DNA of 64,000 bases from the NCBI RefSeq assembly GCF_000949865.1, contig NZ_JWJH01000020.1:1-64000 (forward strand), read 5' to 3'. The position numbers were made by a program, and so were the translations under genes. Shown piece by piece: positions 49,653-58,807 of this stretch (position 1 is the first letter of the stretch; each line of letters begins with the position of its first letter). The notes beneath the pieces were generated by a model. That model did not search any database. It saw only the letters and a program-made list of their open reading frames with translations, and was not told where the DNA came from. The DNA comes from Rhizobium nepotum 39/7 (GTDB taxonomy: Bacteria; Pseudomonadota; Alphaproteobacteria; Rhizobiales; Rhizobiaceae).

Positions 49653-50939
49653 ATGGCGTTTTCTGCTGCGGCCTATAATGGCGCCGGTGTTGCCGGTTCG
49701 TCCTGCCTCAAGGGAGGCAAATCCTTTTCGCTTGGCCGAATGTCCGCACTTCTCGGCGGCGGCGCTTTTGCCGGTCTGTTCGCCGTGGCTGCCTTCGCCT
49801 CGCTTCACAGCATCGCGGCCGCCTCGCATGGCGTCGGGCAATTTGAAAAGACGCTGGTGGCCCGGCTTGATTCCGCTGAGATGGCGATCGATCGCGCAGC
49901 CGTGCGGGATATTCACGTTCGCAAATTTTCCCGCCTGAGCGACCATAGCCATGGTCAGCAAAAGGCTGTCCGTCTTGCCGGTATCATGCCAGAGATCGGC
50001 GCGAAGGAATTCCGCGAGCGTTTTGGAGCGGCCGCGAATGCGAAAGGGCAGGCGACGGTCAGGGAGCTTGCAGCGCTCAAGCCTTCCGCAATCGTCGATT
50101 CGGCGCTTGGACGCACCTCCGAGGTTGCCTATCAGAGTGCCGCTTCGCAACATCCGGCATTTGAAGTGGCGCTGGCGCGTCCGCAGATCGAGGAGGAGGC
50201 GAACAGCCTGCTTCCGGACGACGTGCCGCTGCCAAGCTTCCGGCCCGAGGTGGCGGCTGCCGAAACGGTTGAGCCATCCCCGCGCCCAGCCGCTCTTGCG
50301 AAGACCGATGAACACCCGGCCGCCCTTGCTTCAGCGCCTGCTTTCGATGCGCCGGTTCCTGCGCGTGCACCCCAGCAGCAGCGGCAGGGCACCGGCGGCA
50401 TGCTCGCCTTTGCGAAACCGGACAATCCGGTGCGCGAGCCGAGCAAGATGGATGCCGTTCCATGGCCGGATCGCGGCAACGGCACGGCGGTCTACGATAT
50501 TTCCTCGGGCCTGGTTCACATGCCGAACGGCGAGAAGCTCGAGGCGCATTCGGGCATCGGCAAGATGCGCGACAACCCGGACTATGTGCACGTCAGAATG
50601 CGCGGCTCGACGCCGCCCTCAAGCTACAAGCTGACGATGCGCGAGGCGCGGTTCCACGGTGTCGAGGCTATTCGGCTGACGCCGGAAAGCGGCGTGAACC
50701 CGCATGGCCGCGATGGTCTTCTTGCCCACACCTACATGCTGGCGAAACGCGGCGAATCGAATGGCTGCGTCGTGTTCCGGGACTATTCCCGCTTCCTTGC
50801 GGCCTTCAAGCGCGGCGAAGTCAAGCGCATGGTGGTGGTGCCGAAGTTGAACAACGGCCGTCCGACACTGGCGAGCAGCGGCGGAAAGAGCGGCGGCAAG
50901 ACCCTGATCGGCATGTTTTCGCGCGACAGCGACACCTGA
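49653..50939 (+). CDS. DUF2778 (Tlde1-like) membrane-anchored protein
   Basis: A 428-residue protein. One membrane helix at about residues 30-52 (ALLGGGAFAGLFAVAAFASL) is followed by a long Ala/Pro/Glu-rich stretch (about 60-280), then the DUF2778 domain (about 285-410), with YDISSGLVHMPNGEKLEAHS at its start. It contains NPHGRDGLLAHTYML (His359) and ESNGCVVF (Cys372), a His-Gly-Cys pair like the L,D-transpeptidase-type catalytic core of Tlde1. Family members outside secretion loci are common in Rhizobiaceae. Periplasmic orientation and enzyme activity are inferred. Confidence 0.8.
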   Translation: MAFSAAAYNGAGVAGSSCLKGGKSFSLGRMSALLGGGAFAGLFAVAAFASLHSIAAASHGVGQFEKTLVARLDSAEMAIDRAAVRDIHVRKFSRLSDHSHGQQKAVRLAGIMPEIGAKEFRERFGAAANAKGQATVRELAALKPSAIVDSALGRTSEVAYQSAASQHPAFEVALARPQIEEEANSLLPDDVPLPSFRPEVAAAETVEPSPRPAALAKTDEHPAALASAPAFDAPVPARAPQQQRQGTGGMLAFAKPDNPVREPSKMDAVPWPDRGNGTAVYDISSGLVHMPNGEKLEAHSGIGKMRDNPDYVHVRMRGSTPPSSYKLTMREARFHGVEAIRLTPESGVNPHGRDGLLAHTYMLAKRGESNGCVVFRDYSRFLAAFKRGEVKRMVVVPKLNNGRPTLASSGGKSGGKTLIGMFSRDSDT

Positions 50940-50996
50940 GTTTCAGGTTTACCCACGTTCAGGACAATAAAAAGCTGCGGTTTTACTGGAAATGCT

Positions 50997-51422
50997 TTAG
51001 CGGCCGCGCCGCTGCGTCAGCATCATGCCGGCAAGGATCAGCAGAATGCCGAGCGCGCTTGCCCAGATTTCCGGCGGATGATCGCTGAAAAGATCGAGCA
51101 CGACGCCAGACACCATCTGTCCGCCGATGACCAGAAGTGCGGTATTGACCGCGCCGATGCGCGGGATGAGCCAGCTTCCCGAAGCGATGAAGACGACACC
51201 GATGGGGCCGCCGATGAAGGCGAGCCAGGGCGCATCCGCCGCACCCGGCGGAATGAGACCGCCGACGATGAGGCCGATGACCGTCAGCACTCCGAAACCG
51301 ACGATGTGGTTCCAGAACGAGGCGATGAGTGGCGAATTCGACAGGCTGAGGCGGCCGTTGATCTGGCGGCTCAGCGCCACGAAGACGCCGCCGGCGAAAG
51401 CCATGGCTATCCAGACGATCAT
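50997..51422 (-). CDS. DMT family transporter YdcZ-like, subunit 2
   Basis: A 141-residue membrane protein with about five helices (YdcZ/DUF606): IAMAFAGGVFVALSRQINGR, LIASFWNHIVGF, VNTALLVIGGQMVSGVVLD. The start at 51422 overlaps the upstream paired gene by ATGA; a longer frame to 51461 overlaps that gene without support. The substrate is unknown. Confidence 0.85.
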   Translation of the reverse strand: MIVWIAMAFAGGVFVALSRQINGRLSLSNSPLIASFWNHIVGFGVLTVIGLIVGGLIPPGAADAPWLAFIGGPIGVVFIASGSWLIPRIGAVNTALLVIGGQMVSGVVLDLFSDHPPEIWASALGILLILAGMMLTQRRGR

Positions 51423-51901
51423 GCCGTTCTCCCGACAAGGATGATGAGCGCGCTGCCGCACAGGATCAACGCCACCACCACCATGTCACGCAAATCCGGC
51501 CGCCGTTTGGGCAGGCCGAAAAGACCGAAAAAATCAGCCAACAGGCTGAAGATCACCTGTCCGCCGAGCCCGAGCGCAATGGTGCCGGAGAGCGCCAGCG
51601 GCGAATTGACGGCGGTGGAGGTGAGGATGACGATGGCCGCACCCACGACCCCGCCGCAATAGGCCCAGAGCGGCGCCTTCGGTTTTTTTGCCGCGCCCGT
51701 ATCTTTCTTCGGGCGCATGATCGCCAGATAGATCAGGGCCGCCACCGTGCCGGTGCCATGCGCCGTCCAGGAGGAAAAGAGCGCATTGCCGTAATGGGCA
51801 AGCTGGCCGTTGAAATGCACCATCAGCGTCAAAAGACAGCCGCTTGCGAAGGCGGCGGCAAGATGCAGCGGATTGAGGCGGGGATGCGTCGTTTCTGTCA
51901 T
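51419..51901 (-). CDS. DMT family transporter YdcZ-like, subunit 1
   Basis: A 160-residue paralogue of the gene after it, again about five helices: AAAFASGCLLTLMVHFNGQL, LFSSWTAHGTGTVAALIYL, ALSGTIALGLGGQVIFSLLA. YdcZ proteins often occur as such adjacent pairs. A likely heteromeric transporter. Confidence 0.85.
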   Translation of the reverse strand: MTETTHPRLNPLHLAAAFASGCLLTLMVHFNGQLAHYGNALFSSWTAHGTGTVAALIYLAIMRPKKDTGAAKKPKAPLWAYCGGVVGAAIVILTSTAVNSPLALSGTIALGLGGQVIFSLLADFFGLFGLPKRRPDLRDMVVVALILCGSALIILVGRTA

Positions 51902-52001
51902 GGCTGGCCGGAATCTGATTGTGCATCGAAGCGTTACAGCATTGGGAACGAAATCGAAATCGATTTGTCGGGTGCATCTAAAATCACGTGCAGCCGCGCC
52001 C

Positions 52002-52832
52002 TCAATCGTTGAGGGGTGACATCACGTCCGCGAAAAAATCAGCGACCAGGGTCGATACTCCCTGCGGGTCTTCCCAATGCGGATTGTGGCCATGCCCTTT
52101 GAGCGTAACGGTTTGAGCCTCCGGAAAAGCCTCGGCCAGTTGCTGGCGATGCGAGGCGTCGAAAAGGGGGTCTTCGGAACCGGCGAGGCAAAATACCGGT
52201 TTTTTTATTCTGGAGGCGCTGTCGCGCAGATTTGTGTCGGCAAAGCCCGCAAGAATTCCTTGCCAGATCGCAGCGGGCATGTTGGCCGCGTCCTGTTTCA
52301 TTTTCGACAAGAAATCTTGGGCGACAGGCTGACTGCAGGAATACCAGTCGCGCAGAAAGCCGCCGGCGGGTTTGATCGGGTCCTGAAGTGCGAGAATATC
52401 TCTGGTCAATTGACTTTCCGCACCAAAATCCGGCTCGAGCGTTGCCGAGATGAGAACCAGAGCCCGGATCGCTGCGCCGCGCCTGGCGGCAAGTTCGATG
52501 GCCGTCATTGCGCCCATGGAATGGCCGAGCAGAAACAGCCGCGAAACACCCATGAGGGTCAGAAAACAGTTAATCGTTTCGGCGAAATCGGCGACATGCA
52601 GGCCCGGTCCTGTCGAGGAAACTCCATGTCCGGGCAGGTCGGGAACAATGAGCCTGTATTCGCTGAAAAAAGGCTCCAGCATGGAGAAGCTGCGACTGGT
52701 GTCCGAAAAGCCGTGTAGCATCAAGAGCACCGGGCCCGGACCGCCGCTGTCTATGAATGCCAGCCGGCGGCCCCGGGGCAATTCGACATATTGCTTTCGC
52801 TTCTCCCAATCATCGACGAAAATTGGCGTCAT
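52002..52832 (-). CDS. Alpha/beta hydrolase
   Basis: A 276-residue serine hydrolase: oxyanion LMLHGFSDTSRS, nucleophile elbow GHSMGAM, catalytic Asp in GSEDPLFDA and His in KGHGHNPHWEDP. The substrate is unknown (esterase or lipase-like). It overlaps the binding-protein gene (52829) by 4 bases and lies downstream in the same transcript. Confidence 0.85.
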   Translation of the reverse strand: MTPIFVDDWEKRKQYVELPRGRRLAFIDSGGPGPVLLMLHGFSDTSRSFSMLEPFFSEYRLIVPDLPGHGVSSTGPGLHVADFAETINCFLTLMGVSRLFLLGHSMGAMTAIELAARRGAAIRALVLISATLEPDFGAESQLTRDILALQDPIKPAGGFLRDWYSCSQPVAQDFLSKMKQDAANMPAAIWQGILAGFADTNLRDSASRIKKPVFCLAGSEDPLFDASHRQQLAEAFPEAQTVTLKGHGHNPHWEDPQGVSTLVADFFADVMSPLND

Positions 52833-53767
52833 AGGCCGAGCCCCGCCTTGACGGCTGCAAGACCATCCTTATCGTCGAATGTCGATACGCCCTTCAGCCA
52901 TGCGTCCAGTCGTTGCGGTTCGTCCTTGATCGTCTGTTTTGCCGCGTCTTCCGGTGCCATTCCCCCGTTCATGATGTAGTCCATGCCCTTGTTCTCGTAC
53001 TCCACGTCGAATGCGAGATTGTCGAGCAGTTTGGCCACATTCGGGCATTCCTGCAGGTAGCCTTTGCGCACCTGCGTATCGACGGTGGCGGCGCCGAAGT
53101 CTGGCCCATAAAATTTGTCGCCGCCGGTCAGATATTTGATATCGAACTTGCTGTTCATCGGGTGTGGAGCCCACCCCTGGAAAACGATGAAGGACTTGTT
53201 GCGGGCGAAACGGGCCACCTGCGAAAGCATGCCCTGTTCGCTGGATTCGACTATTTCCCACTTTTGAAGACCCAGCGCCGGATCGTTGACGGCATCCAGC
53301 ATCAACTGGTTGGAACCCGGTTCGATGCCGTAAAGCTTGCTATCGAATTTGTCTGCAAATTTTTGCAGGTCGGAAAAATCCTTGACGCCGACTTCCCAGA
53401 CGTAGGTCGGAACCGCGAAGGTGTATTTGGCGCCCGCCAGGTTGGTTCGGACTTTTTCAACCGATCCGTCTTCCTTGTAAGGCTTGTAGTAGTTCACCAT
53501 CGCCGGGTTCCAATAGCCCAGGAAAACGTCGAGATCCTTGCTCTTCAGGCTCGTGTAGATGACGTCGATACCGAGAAGCTGACTTTGCGGCTCGTATCCC
53601 AGCGATTTCAACAGCGACATGGCGATGCCGGTGGTGAAAGCAAGGTCGTTCCAGCCCGGTTCGGCCAGTCGTACGACCTTGCAAGCTTCAGCATCCGCTG
53701 CGAGTACCGAGGTCCCGACGGTCGTCAAAAGCATCGTTGCTGAAAAAAATTCTGCCCATTTTTTCAT
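52829..53767 (-). CDS. Choline/glycine-betaine type ABC substrate-binding protein
   Basis: A 312-residue periplasmic protein with signal peptide (MKKWAEFFSATMLLTTVG to VLAADAE). OpuAC/ProX-type fold with EPGWNDLAFTTGIAM, VFLGYWNPAM, and VFQGWAPHPMN, whose tryptophans could form an aromatic cage for quaternary amines; this resembles ChoX of Sinorhizobium. No permease or ATPase gene accompanies it, and the next gene is a hydrolase. A divergent TetR regulator lies 100 bases away. Confidence 0.82.
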   Translation of the reverse strand: MKKWAEFFSATMLLTTVGTSVLAADAEACKVVRLAEPGWNDLAFTTGIAMSLLKSLGYEPQSQLLGIDVIYTSLKSKDLDVFLGYWNPAMVNYYKPYKEDGSVEKVRTNLAGAKYTFAVPTYVWEVGVKDFSDLQKFADKFDSKLYGIEPGSNQLMLDAVNDPALGLQKWEIVESSEQGMLSQVARFARNKSFIVFQGWAPHPMNSKFDIKYLTGGDKFYGPDFGAATVDTQVRKGYLQECPNVAKLLDNLAFDVEYENKGMDYIMNGGMAPEDAAKQTIKDEPQRLDAWLKGVSTFDDKDGLAAVKAGLGL

Positions 53768-53790
53768 TGTTCCACCTTTTTTGTCTGTTT

Positions 53791-53806
53791 GGTCATTTGA
53801 TTGACC
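53791..53806. promoter_or_regulatory. Candidate operator for the BetI-like regulator
   Basis: GGTCA-TTTGAT-TGACC, a perfect 5-base inverted repeat, lies in the 100-base gap between the divergent genes. ATTG and CAAT (53799-53818) form a second, wider inverted pair in the same stretch. BetI-type regulators bind such palindromes. Confidence 0.4.
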
Positions 53807-53867
53807 GGTGGGACAATAATTGATCTTTGCGGAAAACTTGTCAATATTCCGCCGCAAGGAGACAAAG

Positions 53868-54464
53868 ATGCGATTGACCAAAATTAGCGATATTCGCCGG
53901 GCGGAACTGAGACGGGCTGCATTCGAGGTCCTCCAGAGAGAGGGAATGGCGGGGGCGACGCTTGAAAGGGTGGCCGCACAAGCAGGCGCTTCGAAAGGCA
54001 TCGTGCTGCATTACTTTGCCAACAAGCAGGAATTGTTCGAACACGCGATGCGCGAAGCCAACACGAAGCTGAAGGAGGTCGTGGTGGTGCGCCTCAATCG
54101 GGCGACCAGCCCACGCGAACGCCTCGACGCAATTATCGAGGGGAATTTCGACGAAAGCTTCTTTCAGCCGTCGATCTGTCACGCCTGGCTGTCGCTTTGC
54201 GCCGAAGTTCCGCGAGAACCACAGCTTGCCCGTATCCAGAAGGTGATCCATGCGCGAATGCGTTCCAACCTTCTTTCGGCCTTGACGCATCTTGTTCCGA
54301 AAGAGGAATGCAATACCATCGCGCTTGGGATCACTTCGCTTATCGATGGGCTATGGCTGCGATCAGGGTTGCAGTCGGGAGGCCTGACGCGCGAGGAAGC
54401 AATGGAGCAGATGCGCGACTACCTGTCTCACAGGCTGCCGAACGCAGAAGCTGACGCCCGGTAG
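53868..54464 (+). CDS. BetI-like TetR transcriptional regulator
   Basis: A 198-residue TetR family protein. HTH at residues about 26-50 with TLERVAAQAGASKGIVLHYF, then a BetI-type ligand domain (ICHAWLSLCAEVPREPQ). BetI represses choline-to-betaine genes in response to choline. AAGGAG lies seven bases before the ATG. Its target is most likely the divergent binding-protein/hydrolase pair. Confidence 0.85.
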   Translation: MRLTKISDIRRAELRRAAFEVLQREGMAGATLERVAAQAGASKGIVLHYFANKQELFEHAMREANTKLKEVVVVRLNRATSPRERLDAIIEGNFDESFFQPSICHAWLSLCAEVPREPQLARIQKVIHARMRSNLLSALTHLVPKEECNTIALGITSLIDGLWLRSGLQSGGLTREEAMEQMRDYLSHRLPNAEADAR

Positions 54465-54497
54465 GGAACCAGTTCACGAGCGCTGCATTCTTCCAGC

Positions 54498-54617
54498 ATG
54501 AAGAAAACGACGCGCAAACCATTGAACCGGATGACGATTTTCGTCATTTCGATTTTCATTCTCGCGGCCGTGATCGCGGCCGTTTATCTTATCGGCTTCA
54601 CGCCCGGAGAGCCGTAG
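54498..54617 (+). CDS. 39-residue membrane peptide
   Basis: A tiny frame with a basic head (MKKTTRKPLNRM) and a single helix (FVISIFILAAVIAAVYLIG), ending in TPGEP. Positive-inside orientation is clear. The ribosome site is poor. It follows the BetI-like gene by 33 bases and may be cotranscribed. Function unknown. Confidence 0.4.
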   Translation: MKKTTRKPLNRMTIFVISIFILAAVIAAVYLIGFTPGEP

Positions 54618-54627
54618 GCCGGCCCGT

Positions 54628-55440
54628 TCAATTGTTCGCAGGAATGGTCTTGCCCTTGCCGCGTTCCATTGCCACACGCGCCTTGGCGATGGCGAGGCGG
54701 ATGCCACGCAGCAGGAAACGGCTGGATTCCAGATAAGCGCGATAGGGCAGGACGGTGAAGTAGCGCCAGCGGGGTAAGCGGTATATGCGAAGATTGCTCT
54801 GGATCTGGCTGTCTTTGTCGCCATCCTGCGTGGCACAGAGGGGATAGATGAATGCCGCTTTCAGGCAGGCAAGATATTCCAGATCGAAAGCAATATCGTA
54901 AGCGAGCCGCATGGGGATGAGTTTAGATATCCATTTTCCGGCGCGGCGGTTGACGAGATAGGCGCCAGCTCCCTTTTCACGCGTCAGCGCGATGGCAAGC
55001 GAGCGGCCGCTTTCAAGCGGGCGGAACGGAAATTTCCGGCCGTTGCTGACCGTGGTGAGCCGAAGCAGATCCCAGTCGCTGCCGTTGAGCACCGCCTCGT
55101 CGAGCGCGTCGAGAAAATCGCTCTGGAAGATCACGTCGTCTTCGAGGATGAGCGCGATGTCGGCATCGCTCTCCATGAACTTGCCGGCGCAGGCGACATG
55201 GCTGAGATAACAGCCGATTTCCGGCGGCGAGGTGCGGCGGCCATGCATGAGCATGTAGGAAAGTTCGCTGAATTCCGGGATCGGATAATTCAGTTCGCGG
55301 CCATTGACGCCCGGAACCCTCTCCGCCTTCAGCCCGATGGCGTCGAGACGGGTGTTCATGTCTTCGAGGCGCTTGGTGGCGCTGTCCATATTGATCAGGA
55401 AAACGGCAAGCTTGCGCTGGCTTTTCGGTAATATATGCAA
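54628..55440 (-). CDS. Glycosyltransferase family 25
   Basis: A 270-residue GT25 enzyme (LPS/LOS core biosynthesis family). LAVFLINMDSATKRLEDMN at the start, PEIGCYLSHVACAGKFM, and the EDDV-type LILEDDVIF motif. A C-terminal basic tail (AKARVAMERGKGK) suggests membrane association. The acceptor is unknown. Confidence 0.85.
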   Translation of the reverse strand: MHILPKSQRKLAVFLINMDSATKRLEDMNTRLDAIGLKAERVPGVNGRELNYPIPEFSELSYMLMHGRRTSPPEIGCYLSHVACAGKFMESDADIALILEDDVIFQSDFLDALDEAVLNGSDWDLLRLTTVSNGRKFPFRPLESGRSLAIALTREKGAGAYLVNRRAGKWISKLIPMRLAYDIAFDLEYLACLKAAFIYPLCATQDGDKDSQIQSNLRIYRLPRWRYFTVLPYRAYLESSRFLLRGIRLAIAKARVAMERGKGKTIPANN

Positions 55441-55595
55441 AACAGTCTCCGCCCGATTTTGCCCAGATCATGACGATTTCAGGCGAAAACCTCTTATACT
55501 CTTCGTCATCCCGCTCTGGGGTTGCAACTTCTTTATTGCAACGGCATGACGCGGGCTACGGAAAAAGCTGTCTTCAGGCATTGGCAGTTGTCGAA

Positions 55596-58070
55596 TCAAA
55601 CCTTTTCCACAAATCCATCCAGCACGCGTTTTTGGCCGGCGCGGTCGAAATTGATGGTCAGCTTGTTGCCCTCGATGGCGGAGACATTGCCATTGCCGAA
55701 TTTGATATGGAAAACACGGTCGCCGACCACGAATTTCGACGGGGTGTCGGCGACGGATTTCGCCACCAGTTCGCCGTCGATCGTGCGGGCACGCGGGCCG
55801 CTTTCGCCATAACCGATCCGTTCGACCGCATGGCCGGAGCGCGTGCCCCAGTTATCACGGGTGGCGTCGGACTTGTTGGCCTGGGCCCGTTTCCAGCCGG
55901 GGGTGGAGTAATTGTTGGCGAAGGGTTCCGCCTTGTCGAAACGGGACTGACCGTAGCCGCCGCGCCCGCCATAACCGCCGTAATTGCTGTCGGATGCCGC
56001 GACATCCACATGGGCCGGCGGCAGTTCGTCCAGAAAACGCGAGGGCAGGGTGGATTGCCACAGACCATGGATACGCCGGTTCGATACGAACCAGATATGG
56101 CAGAGCTTCTTGGCGCGGGTGATGCCGACATAGGCGAGGCGGCGTTCTTCCTCCAGACCGGAGCGGCCGCCTTCGTCCAGCGCACGCTGGTGCGGGAACA
56201 GTCCTTCTTCCCAGCCGGGCAGGAAGACGGTGTCGAATTCCAGCCCCTTGGCGGAATGCAGCGTCATGATGGAAACCGCATCCAGCTCTGCATTCTGCTC
56301 GGCGTCCATCACCAGCGCGACGTGCTCGAGGAAGCCGCGCATGCTTTCGAAGACCTCCATCGAGCGGATGAGTTCTTTCAGGTTTTCCAGCCGGCCGGGC
56401 GCTTCAGCGCTCTTGTCGGCCTGCCACATGGCGGTATAGCCGCTTTCGTCGAGGATTTGCTCGGCAAGCGTGGTGTGTTCGGTGTTCTCCAGCAGGCCCT
56501 GCCAGCGGCGGAAATCCTGCACCACGTCGAACAGCGCCTTGCGCGCCTTGGGTTTCAGCTCGTCGGTCTCGATGATGTCGGTCGCCGCCGCCAGCATCGG
56601 AATGTCGCGGGCGCGGGCGTAGTCATGCAGATTGCGGATGGTCGTATCGCCAAGGCCACGCTTGGGGGTGTTGATGATACGCTCGAAGGCGAGATCGTCG
56701 GCCGGCTGGCAGACGAGCCGGAAATAGGCCATGGCATCGCGGATTTCGAGACGCTCATAGAAGCGGGGACCGCCGATGACGCGGTAATTGAGGCCAAGCG
56801 TCACGAAACGGTCTTCGAACTCGCGCATCTGGAAGGAGGCGCGAACGAGGATGGCCATGTCGTTCAGCTTGTGGTTCTTGCGCTGAAGCTGCTCGATTTC
56901 CTCGCCGACGGCGCGGGCTTCCTCTTCGGAGTCCCATGCCGCATGCACCACCACCTTTTCGTCGTCGGGGCTGCTCCGCTCGGTGAACAGTGTTTTACCG
57001 AGACGCCCTTCATTGTGGGCGATCAGATGGCCGGCGGTGCCGAGAATATGTTCGGTGGAACGGTAGTTGCGTTCAAGCTTGACGACTTTGGCGCCGGGGA
57101 AATCCTTGTCGAAACGAAGGATGTTGTCCACTTCGGCACCGCGCCAGCCATAGATCGACTGATCGTCGTCGCCCACGCAACAGACGTTTTGCGGCTCGCC
57201 TTTCGGGCGCTGGGCAAGAAGCCTGAGCCACATGTATTGCGACGTATTGGTGTCCTGATATTCGTCGACCAGAATATAACGGAACTTCTGGTGATATTCC
57301 TTCAGAATATCGGCATGGCGGCGGAAGATGCTGATCGGGTGCAGCAGAAGATCGCCGAAATCGCAGGCGTTCAGCGTTTTCAGCCGTGCCTGATAGGCGG
57401 CGTAAAGCTCGCGGCCCTTGCCATTGGCGAAAGCGCGGGAATCGCCTTCCGGAATATCCGGCGGCGTCAGCCCCTTGTTCTTCCAGCCGTCGATCATGCC
57501 GGCAAACTGTTTGGCGGGCCAGCGCTTGTCATCAAGACCTTCGGCCTGAATGAGCTGTTTCAAAAGCCGTATCACGTCATCGGTATCGAGAATGGTGAAA
57601 TCCGACCTCAGGCCGATGAGTTCGGCATGGCGACGCAGAAGCTTGACGCCGATGGAGTGGAAGGTGCCGAGCCACGGCATGCCCTCGACTGCGCCGCCGA
57701 CCAGAACGCCGATACGTTCCTTCATCTCGCGTGCCGCCTTGTTGGTGAAGGTCACGGCAAGGATCTGGCTGGGATAGGCGCGGCCGGTGGCCAGAATATG
57801 GGCGATGCGGGTGGTCAGAACGCGGGTCTTGCCGGTGCCGGCGCCCGCAAGCACCAGAACCGCGCCGTCCAGCGTTTCCACGGCTTCGCGCTGTTCCGGG
57901 TTGAGGCCGGAAAGATAGTCGGGTATCGGCCGCGCCTGATCGCGTGCCGCCATGGCGCGCGCGGCAATGCCAAGCCCGCCGCCGCTTGCCGCATCGGCAT
58001 TGTTCGTCGCCTTGCGCGGCGCTTCGGGTTCCTCATCGAAGAACGGCATATCGTCAAAACTGTTGCTCAT
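55596..58070 (-). CDS. uvrD: ATP-dependent DNA helicase UvrD/PcrA
   Basis: An 824-residue superfamily 1A helicase. Walker A LAGAGTGKTRVL at about residues 74-85, motif II LVDEYQDTN, motif III GDDDQSIYGWRGA, motif IV region LERNYRSTEHIL and motif V LHSAKGLEFD. A C-terminal Tudor-like PcrA/UvrD domain (VFHIKFGNGNVSAIEGN) is present. The start is ATG at 58070. It acts in nucleotide excision and mismatch repair and displaces RNA polymerase. Confidence 0.94.
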   Translation of the reverse strand: MSNSFDDMPFFDEEPEAPRKATNNADAASGGGLGIAARAMAARDQARPIPDYLSGLNPEQREAVETLDGAVLVLAGAGTGKTRVLTTRIAHILATGRAYPSQILAVTFTNKAAREMKERIGVLVGGAVEGMPWLGTFHSIGVKLLRRHAELIGLRSDFTILDTDDVIRLLKQLIQAEGLDDKRWPAKQFAGMIDGWKNKGLTPPDIPEGDSRAFANGKGRELYAAYQARLKTLNACDFGDLLLHPISIFRRHADILKEYHQKFRYILVDEYQDTNTSQYMWLRLLAQRPKGEPQNVCCVGDDDQSIYGWRGAEVDNILRFDKDFPGAKVVKLERNYRSTEHILGTAGHLIAHNEGRLGKTLFTERSSPDDEKVVVHAAWDSEEEARAVGEEIEQLQRKNHKLNDMAILVRASFQMREFEDRFVTLGLNYRVIGGPRFYERLEIRDAMAYFRLVCQPADDLAFERIINTPKRGLGDTTIRNLHDYARARDIPMLAAATDIIETDELKPKARKALFDVVQDFRRWQGLLENTEHTTLAEQILDESGYTAMWQADKSAEAPGRLENLKELIRSMEVFESMRGFLEHVALVMDAEQNAELDAVSIMTLHSAKGLEFDTVFLPGWEEGLFPHQRALDEGGRSGLEEERRLAYVGITRAKKLCHIWFVSNRRIHGLWQSTLPSRFLDELPPAHVDVAASDSNYGGYGGRGGYGQSRFDKAEPFANNYSTPGWKRAQANKSDATRDNWGTRSGHAVERIGYGESGPRARTIDGELVAKSVADTPSKFVVGDRVFHIKFGNGNVSAIEGNKLTINFDRAGQKRVLDGFVEKV

Positions 58071-58141
58071 GCGGCCCAATGTAGTGATTCGGGATATAAA
58101 GGCCAGAACCGTGTTCTGCTTTTATTCCGGTATCGTCAGTC

Positions 58142-58167
58142 AAAACGCCTATTCCAAGGCGTTTTTT
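58142..58167 (-). terminator. Terminator-like hairpin after the CMD gene
   Basis: Stem AAAACGCCT / AGGCGTTTT with loop ATTCCA. On the minus strand it ends in TTTT, suiting termination of the upstream 58172-58582 gene. It could also act rightwards (TTTTTT). Confidence 0.65.
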
Positions 58168-58171
58168 CGTC

Positions 58172-58582
58172 TCATGGCCGACTGTCGGCATCGAAAGCGG
58201 CATCCACCGGCAATTGCAGCGCCACGGCCAGCTGGTTGGTCTTGGCGGCAAGCGCGATGACCCGCAGCAGATCGGCATGCTGCTCGTCCGTCATGCCCTT
58301 GGCTTTGGCGGCCGCCGTATGGGAGTGAGCGCAATAGGAGCAGCCATTGGTAACGGAAACGGCGATGTAGAGCATTTCCTTTACCACGGGATCGAGCACT
58401 GAGGGTGTGGCCATCACCGCCTTGACCTCGGCCCAGGTCTTTTCCAGAAGATCGGGATCGAAGGCGAGATAAAGCCACATATTGTTGATGAAATCCGATT
58501 TGCGCGTGGTGCGGATATCGTCGAACACCGCCTTGATGCGGGGATTGGCTTCTGGGTTTTCGGCTTTCGTTACGGTGCTCAT
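58172..58582 (-). CDS. Carboxymuconolactone decarboxylase (AhpD-like) family protein
   Basis: A 136-residue protein of the CMD/AhpD fold with a redox CSYC (Cys81, Cys84) followed by AHSH, the catalytic signature of AhpD-type alkylhydroperoxidases. TTAAAKAKGMTDEQ and LLRVIALAAKTNQLA are typical. A role in peroxide reduction is likely; the partner is unknown. Confidence 0.85.
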   Translation of the reverse strand: MSTVTKAENPEANPRIKAVFDDIRTTRKSDFINNMWLYLAFDPDLLEKTWAEVKAVMATPSVLDPVVKEMLYIAVSVTNGCSYCAHSHTAAAKAKGMTDEQHADLLRVIALAAKTNQLAVALQLPVDAAFDADSRP

Positions 58583-58807
58583 GGCGTCCTCCAGTCACGG
58601 CTGTTTCCGTGGCAGAGTAGCGGATCGACAAATATTTGCGATAGAAATGGCCGTCGGGGTGCTTTCGACGACAATTCATCACAAATTACAATTATGTAAG
58701 AAACGGATTTGTGCGTTGCCTTCGTCAAGGCATGCGGGAATACTTCAAACGTTCCGCGAAGGTCTTTTTCGGGACGGATATGCTGTGCGGATTAACCGGA
58801 GAATTGT

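Noticed and set aside
55523..55544. GTTGCAA/TTGCAAC inverted repeat after uvrD
   Set aside because: A 7-base stem with no U-run on the uvrD strand; too weak to call a terminator or an operator.
55470..58328. A 952-codon plus-strand frame antisense to uvrD
   Set aside because: uvrD has every helicase motif in order; the opposite frame has none.
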